Source: Burkholderia sp.
GTDB lineage: Bacteria; Pseudomonadota; Gammaproteobacteria; Burkholderiales; Burkholderiaceae
Direction: 5' to 3'
NCBI GenBank assembly: GCA_028292565.1
Contig: JAQGMD010000422.1
Coordinates: 1 to 5,209, forward strand
DNA length: 5,209 nucleotides
Below, piece by piece: positions 4,455-5,209 of this stretch (the stretch's first letter is position 1; every line of letters begins with the position of its first letter). The position numbers and the translations under genes are program-made. The notes under the pieces were generated by a model that saw nothing but the letters and a program-made list of their open reading frames with translations, was not told where the DNA came from and did no database searches.

Positions 4455-5209
4455 TCAGTTATTGCCCCCGACAATCTCAAGCAGCACTTCTACCGGATGC
4501 CGCAATCGCTGATCGCGGAAGCGGGCTGCCTGGCTCCGGCACGAATATCCGGTGGCCAGCAATTCGGCTTGTGGTGTCTCGCGGCCGCCGTCGATGATCT
4601 TGCCCCACGATTGTTCGAAGATGGTTCGCGAGGTAGCCGCATTGCGGGACTCGTGCCCGTAGGTTCCCGACATGCCGCAGCACCCGCTTGCTTGCGAGAC
4701 CAATTGCAGTCCGGCGCGGGCAAAGGCCTGCTGCCACTGTGCGACGCTTGCCGGAACGTTGGTTTTCTCAGTGCAGTGAGCGAGCAATTGGTAGCTTTTC
4801 CCCGGACCCGGAGGCGATTGTGGCAGCACCTGCAGCAGCCATTCCTGCGGCAGCAGAACGGGCGGACAGTCCGCCGCGCCGGTCACCTTGAGGTACTCCT
4901 GCCGGTACACCAGCGTCATCGCCGGATCCAGTCCCACCAGCGGGATGCCGCTGCTCGCCAGGGTCTTCAGCAGCGCCGCATTGCGGACGGCGGCCTTCTC
5001 GAACGCGGGGAGGAAACCTTGTACCTGCAGCGGCTTGCCGTTGGGGCGGAACGGGGCGATGTAGACGGTGTGCCCGGTGCGCGTCGCCAGTTCGACGAAC
5101 GCTGCCCACACCGGCGTTTCGAACCAGCGCGTGAAGGCGTCCTGCACCAGCACCACGCTGCGCAGGCGCTGCTCCGGCGTGAGCGCGTTCAGCCGTTCTG
5201 GCGTCGCCT
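4455..5209 (-). CDS. ydiJ: C-terminal part of a YdiJ-type FAD/Fe-S D-2-hydroxyacid (D-2-hydroxyglutarate) dehydrogenase
   Basis: Partial: 250 codons are visible and the frame stays open to the window edge, so the N-terminal FAD-binding domains lie outside. The segment VVLVQDAFTRWFETPV, the FRPNGKPLQVQGFLPAF stretch, DPAMTLVYRQEY, HCTEKTN, GCCGMSGTYGHE, LATGYSCRSQ and the ending RHPVEVLLEI agree closely with my memory of the C-terminus of E. coli YdiJ (about 1000 residues). These cysteines belong to the CCG-type Fe-S-binding domain shared with GlpC and glycolate oxidase GlcF. YdiJ-type enzymes oxidise D-2-hydroxyglutarate or similar D-2-hydroxyacids and pass electrons through FAD and Fe-S clusters, probably at the membrane or to a soluble acceptor. 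A GTG codon at 5156 is an internal valine and not the start. An RraA-family gene follows after 60 bases, suggesting a shared transcript. The substrate cannot be decided from this part. Confidence 0.85.
   Translation of the reverse strand, partial: ATPERLNALTPEQRLRSVVLVQDAFTRWFETPVWAAFVELATRTGHTVYIAPFRPNGKPLQVQGFLPAFEKAAVRNAALLKTLASSGIPLVGLDPAMTLVYRQEYLKVTGAADCPPVLLPQEWLLQVLPQSPPGPGKSYQLLAHCTEKTNVPASVAQWQQAFARAGLQLVSQASGCCGMSGTYGHESRNAATSRTIFEQSWGKIIDGGRETPQAELLATGYSCRSQAARFRDQRLRHPVEVLLEIVGGNN

Overview
The window is the interior of a bacterial metabolic region in which every convincing gene lies on the minus strand, so it reads from right to left. Base composition is GC-rich (roughly 60 % by eye), starts are preceded by strong AAGGAG-type ribosome binding sites, and the gene set (YdiJ-type dehydrogenase, RraA-family protein, four-carbon acid sugar operon) suggests a proteobacterium. 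I would guess a betaproteobacterium of the Burkholderiales, but this is inferred from gene content and not proven.

Layout from right to left: (i) the C-terminal quarter of a large FAD/Fe-S D-2-hydroxyacid dehydrogenase of the YdiJ type, cut by the window edge; (ii) 60 bases further on, an RraA/HMG-aldolase-family gene; (iii) a palindromic REP-like element (copy 2); (iv) a tiny predicted lipoprotein of unknown function; (v) about 290 bases of non-coding DNA with a probable extended -10 promoter and several small repeats; (vi) ltnD and otnK, which overlap by ATGA; (vii) a second REP-like element (copy 1) in the gap before the next gene; (viii) otnC; (ix) the first 16 bases of a gene whose N-terminus (MPKFA) matches otnI.

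LtnD, OtnI, OtnK and OtnC together form the known tetronate (L-threonate) catabolic route. L-threonate is oxidised to 2-oxo-tetronate, isomerised to 3-oxo-tetronate, phosphorylated at C4, and decarboxylated to dihydroxyacetone phosphate, which enters glycolysis. No transporter or regulator for the pathway lies in the window. The YdiJ-like and RraA-like genes upstream may form a separate small operon for 2-hydroxy/2-oxo acids; whether they are functionally linked to tetronate use is unknown.

No wholly new multi-gene system is visible. The points most worth a second look are the two inverted copies of a bistable palindromic element (one splitting the otn operon), the orphan short lipoprotein, the repeat-rich leader of ltnD, and a non-canonical residue at a motif position of the RraA-family protein.
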